Shown here piece after piece: positions 42,759-44,097 of a stretch of 44,097 bases of DNA (position 1 is the first letter of the stretch; each line of letters opens with the position of its first letter). The stretch is taken from the IMG/VR virus record IMGVR_UViG_3300030328_000966, positions 1-44,097 of that record. One strand, 5' to 3'. Below the pieces are notes generated by a model. The model searched no databases. It was not told the origin of the DNA and worked only from the letters and a program-made list of their open reading frames with translations. The DNA comes from a virus. Position numbers and translations under genes: made by a program.

Positions 42759-43118
42759 ATGTATCAATATAAAATAAAGCTCGATAGAGTTATTGATGGT
42801 GATACTATAGATTGTTATATTGATCTAGGTTTTGACATTAACACGAAGAAAAGAATTAGATTTGCTGGTATTAATACTCCAGAATCTAGAACAAGAGATC
42901 TTGAGGAGAAAAAAAGAGGTTTAGCTGCTAAAGCTAGATTAACAGAAATATTAGAAGAGGCAAGTGAGATACATCTTGATTCTCATGGTCTTGGTAAGTA
43001 TGGTAGAGTTTTAGGCGAGCTAAGTGTTAGCAGCGATAACTCTATTACAATGGTAAACGTAAATGAATTATTAATTAAAGAAGGCCATGCTGTAGAATAT
43101 CATGGCGGTAAACGTTAA
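42759..43118 (+). CDS. Staphylococcal-nuclease-fold protein (thermonuclease homologue)
   Basis: 119 residues with the SNase core: 'KLDRVIDGDTIDCYIDLGF' (D13, D15), 'RIRFAGINTPES' (R34, E42 matching R35 and E43 of the staphylococcal enzyme) and 'KYGRVLGEL' (R83 matching R87). The equivalent of D40 is Asn39, a change also common in active homologues. It has no signal peptide, so it acts inside the cell or virion. SNases degrade DNA or RNA with calcium; phage homologues might degrade host or competitor DNA. The start lies one base after the barrel gene, and the end overlaps an upstream in-frame ATG option of the next gene. Confidence 0.88.
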   Translation: MYQYKIKLDRVIDGDTIDCYIDLGFDINTKKRIRFAGINTPESRTRDLEEKKRGLAAKARLTEILEEASEIHLDSHGLGKYGRVLGELSVSSDNSITMVNVNELLIKEGHAVEYHGGKR

Positions 43119-43119
43119 A

Positions 43120-43401
43120 ATGGGAAAAGAATTAAATGAAGACACTGGCTTTCAGGTTAGTATAAAGACACTAATAGCAATAGGTTTTGCAATGGCTACA
43201 ATTATAGGTATGTGGTTTGCTTTACAAGCAGACATAGCTGAGGCTAAAGAACTACCAGTACCACCAGCACCAGATGTTACTCGTATGGAGTTTGACATGA
43301 AAGATCAAATGATTCGTCAGACTATTATGACAACTCAAGAAGATGTACAAGAGATTAAGAAATCTATAGAAAAAATAGAAGATAAACTATTTGACAGATA
43401 A
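43120..43401 (+). CDS. Single-pass membrane protein with coiled coil
   Basis: 93 residues from ATG 43120, which has the 'gttaaa' A-rich leader and follows the nuclease stop by one base (43102 is an alternative start). A transmembrane segment spans about 15-35 ('IKTLIAIGFAMATIIGMWFA'), then a Pro-rich linker ('LPVPPAPDV') and a long charged helix ('TTQEDVQEIKKSIEKIEDKL'). This layout fits an inner-membrane protein with a coiled-coil outer part, such as an i-spanin-like or exclusion protein. No lipoprotein partner in the o-spanin style is seen. The role is inferred. Confidence 0.55.
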   Translation: MGKELNEDTGFQVSIKTLIAIGFAMATIIGMWFALQADIAEAKELPVPPAPDVTRMEFDMKDQMIRQTIMTTQEDVQEIKKSIEKIEDKLFDR

Positions 43402-43402
43402 T

Positions 43403-43729
43403 ATGAATAAAATAATACTAACACTACTTATGACATTTAGCATGATTGTTAATGCTCAAATAGTAGTAACTGAATTTAATGCAGAATGGAATGCCGCTAA
43501 CAAAGTTGAATGGGTGGATAAACTATCTGATTGTGATGTAACTAAAGTTGATATAACAAAAGAGGCTGAATTACAACAAAAACATAAGGTGGTTATAGTG
43601 CCTACTATAATTGTTTTTAAAGACGGTGAAGAAATAAAAAGGTATCAAGCAGACCTTAGTTTTAAAATGCTTGCAACGAGGAAGGAAATACAAGAATTTA
43701 TTAATGAACAAATAATGAGCGATTTTTAA
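43403..43729 (+). CDS. Secreted thioredoxin-fold protein lacking CxxC
   Basis: 108 residues from ATG 43403 (one base after the previous stop; a TTG at 43391 would disrupt the signal peptide). Residues 1-18 are a signal peptide (MNKIILTLLMTFSMIVNA, cut before Q19). The mature part has a thioredoxin order of elements: 'IVVTEFNAEWNAANKVEW', a 'VTKVDITKEAEL' strand, 'KVVIVPTIIVFKDGEEIKRY' with the cis-Pro P67, and a final helix. Where thioredoxins have WCxxC there is WNAAN (29-33), so redox activity is unlikely; it keeps one Cys (C44). It may be a binding or adapter version. The gene sits beside a Cys-rich peptide and a CxxC protein. Confidence 0.7.
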   Translation: MNKIILTLLMTFSMIVNAQIVVTEFNAEWNAANKVEWVDKLSDCDVTKVDITKEAELQQKHKVVIVPTIIVFKDGEEIKRYQADLSFKMLATRKEIQEFINEQIMSDF

Positions 43730-43730
43730 T

Positions 43731-43817
43731 ATGAAAGAAAAAATATGTAAACTAATTTGCAAACTTACTTTTGGTAAAGTTTGTATTGAATGGTGTAAAG
43801 ATTGTAACTGTGCGTAG
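43731..43817 (+). CDS. 28-residue peptide with six cysteines
   Basis: ATG 43731 to TAG 43817, one base after the preceding stop and overlapping the GTG start of the next gene. Cysteines are at 6, 10, 18, 22, 25 and 27, mixed with Lys and hydrophobic residues (KEKICKLICKLTFGKVC then IEWCKDCNCA). Both flanks are tight, which supports a real gene. The spacing could bind zinc or form disulfides. No signal peptide is evident, so the peptide would be cytosolic. It is unlike anything I can name. Confidence 0.5.
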   Translation: MKEKICKLICKLTFGKVCIEWCKDCNCA

Positions 43818-44097
43818 TTTATTACTAGCGTTACTATTACCTTTAGCGTCATTTGCGCAATTAATAGTAGATACAACAGCACAAAACAAAAAAGTTGTAC
43901 TAGAAGAATTTACGGGTATACACTGTGTATTTTGTCCTGACGGTCATTATATAGCACAACAAATAAAAAATACTTATCCTAGCGATGTATTTTTAGTAAA
44001 CCTACACACAGGCGGTTACGCGTCACCAAATCCTGGAGAACCTGATTTTAGGATTATGGAAAGTGATAGTATTGCAGAAATAGCAAATATAGCTGGT
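43810..44097 (+). CDS. Omp28-like CxxC thioredoxin-fold exported protein (3'-partial)
   Basis: The frame is open to the window end (96 residues visible). The only good start is GTG 43810, since no ATG exists in this frame upstream. A signal peptide (VRSLLLALLLPLASFA, cut before Q17) precedes 'KKVVLEEFTGIHCVFCPDGH', with C39-x-x-C42. This 'EEFTG.HC..CP.GH' motif is characteristic of Omp28-related thioredoxin-fold proteins of Bacteroidetes envelopes. It would act in the periplasm or at the outer membrane. The C-terminal part lies outside the window, so full length and any anchor are unknown. Confidence 0.72.
   Translation, partial: MRSLLLALLLPLASFAQLIVDTTAQNKKVVLEEFTGIHCVFCPDGHYIAQQIKNTYPSDVFLVNLHTGGYASPNPGEPDFRIMESDSIAEIANIAG

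Noticed and set aside
43391-43402. TTG 43391 as start of the secreted thioredoxin-fold protein
   Set aside because: It would place acidic residues before the signal peptide; ATG 43403 directly begins a normal signal.
1-44097. tRNA genes, integrase, insertion sequence or attachment site
   Set aside because: No cloverleaf, transposase/integrase motif or terminal inverted repeats were recognised by reading; a tRNA scan would settle the first point.

Overview
The window is a contiguous piece of a tailed-phage genome. Every convincing gene is on the + strand, genes are packed end to end (often with TAATG stop/start overlaps), and nearly the whole virion-morphogenesis module is present. The DNA is AT-rich, stop codons are mostly TAA, and start codons are preceded by A/T-rich leaders instead of AGGAGG-type Shine-Dalgarno sites. 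Those leaders, together with a lipobox-bearing outer-membrane-type protein and an Omp28-like CxxC protein at the 3' end, suggest a Bacteroidetes (probably aquatic Flavobacteriia) host. That host call is inference. The terminase, portal, capsid, ring-protein and nozzle genes and their order recall podovirus-like and crAss-like phages of Bacteroidetes, judged from remembered family features and not from a search. No replication, integrase, tRNA or RNA polymerase genes are visible.

Layout. 1-2149: the 3' end of a GroES-like co-chaperonin, a tandem pair of paralogous small proteins, a winged-helix-like protein, three mini-genes and a holin. 2157-11111: fibre and adhesin genes with internal and shared repeats, interrupted by a GAMT/RMT2-like N-methyltransferase. 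11143-20697: small proteins, a protein with two apparent GroES-like halves, candidate small terminase, large terminase, portal, scaffold-like protein, major capsid protein with a strong terminator behind it, and a conserved morphogenesis protein. 20757-32738: ring/connector-type proteins, a 2091-aa nozzle/stabilisation-type protein, accessory beta proteins, a cupin and internal-virion-type proteins. 32753-41674: one 2973-aa multidomain protein with an HEFLH metallopeptidase-like motif, a HAD phosphatase-like cassette bracketed by a repeated FSKASD motif, and a C-terminal Cys3-His knob. 41705-44097: an envelope-directed cluster with an outer-membrane beta-barrel candidate, a staphylococcal-nuclease homologue, a membrane/coiled-coil protein, a secreted thioredoxin fold without CxxC, a 28-residue peptide with six cysteines, and an Omp28-like CxxC protein cut by the window end.

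How the genes may work together: terminase fills a capsid built by the scaffold and capsid proteins through the portal. Ring and nozzle proteins close the short tail, the fibres recognise the cell, and the internal and giant proteins are probably packaged and ejected with the DNA. The holin belongs to lysis, but no endolysin is evident. The 3' cluster probably acts on the host envelope (exclusion of other phages, thiol chemistry or surface modification). The most unusual points are the bracketed HAD cassette, the methyltransferase inside the fibre cluster, the two GroES-like genes and the cysteine/thioredoxin-fold cluster.
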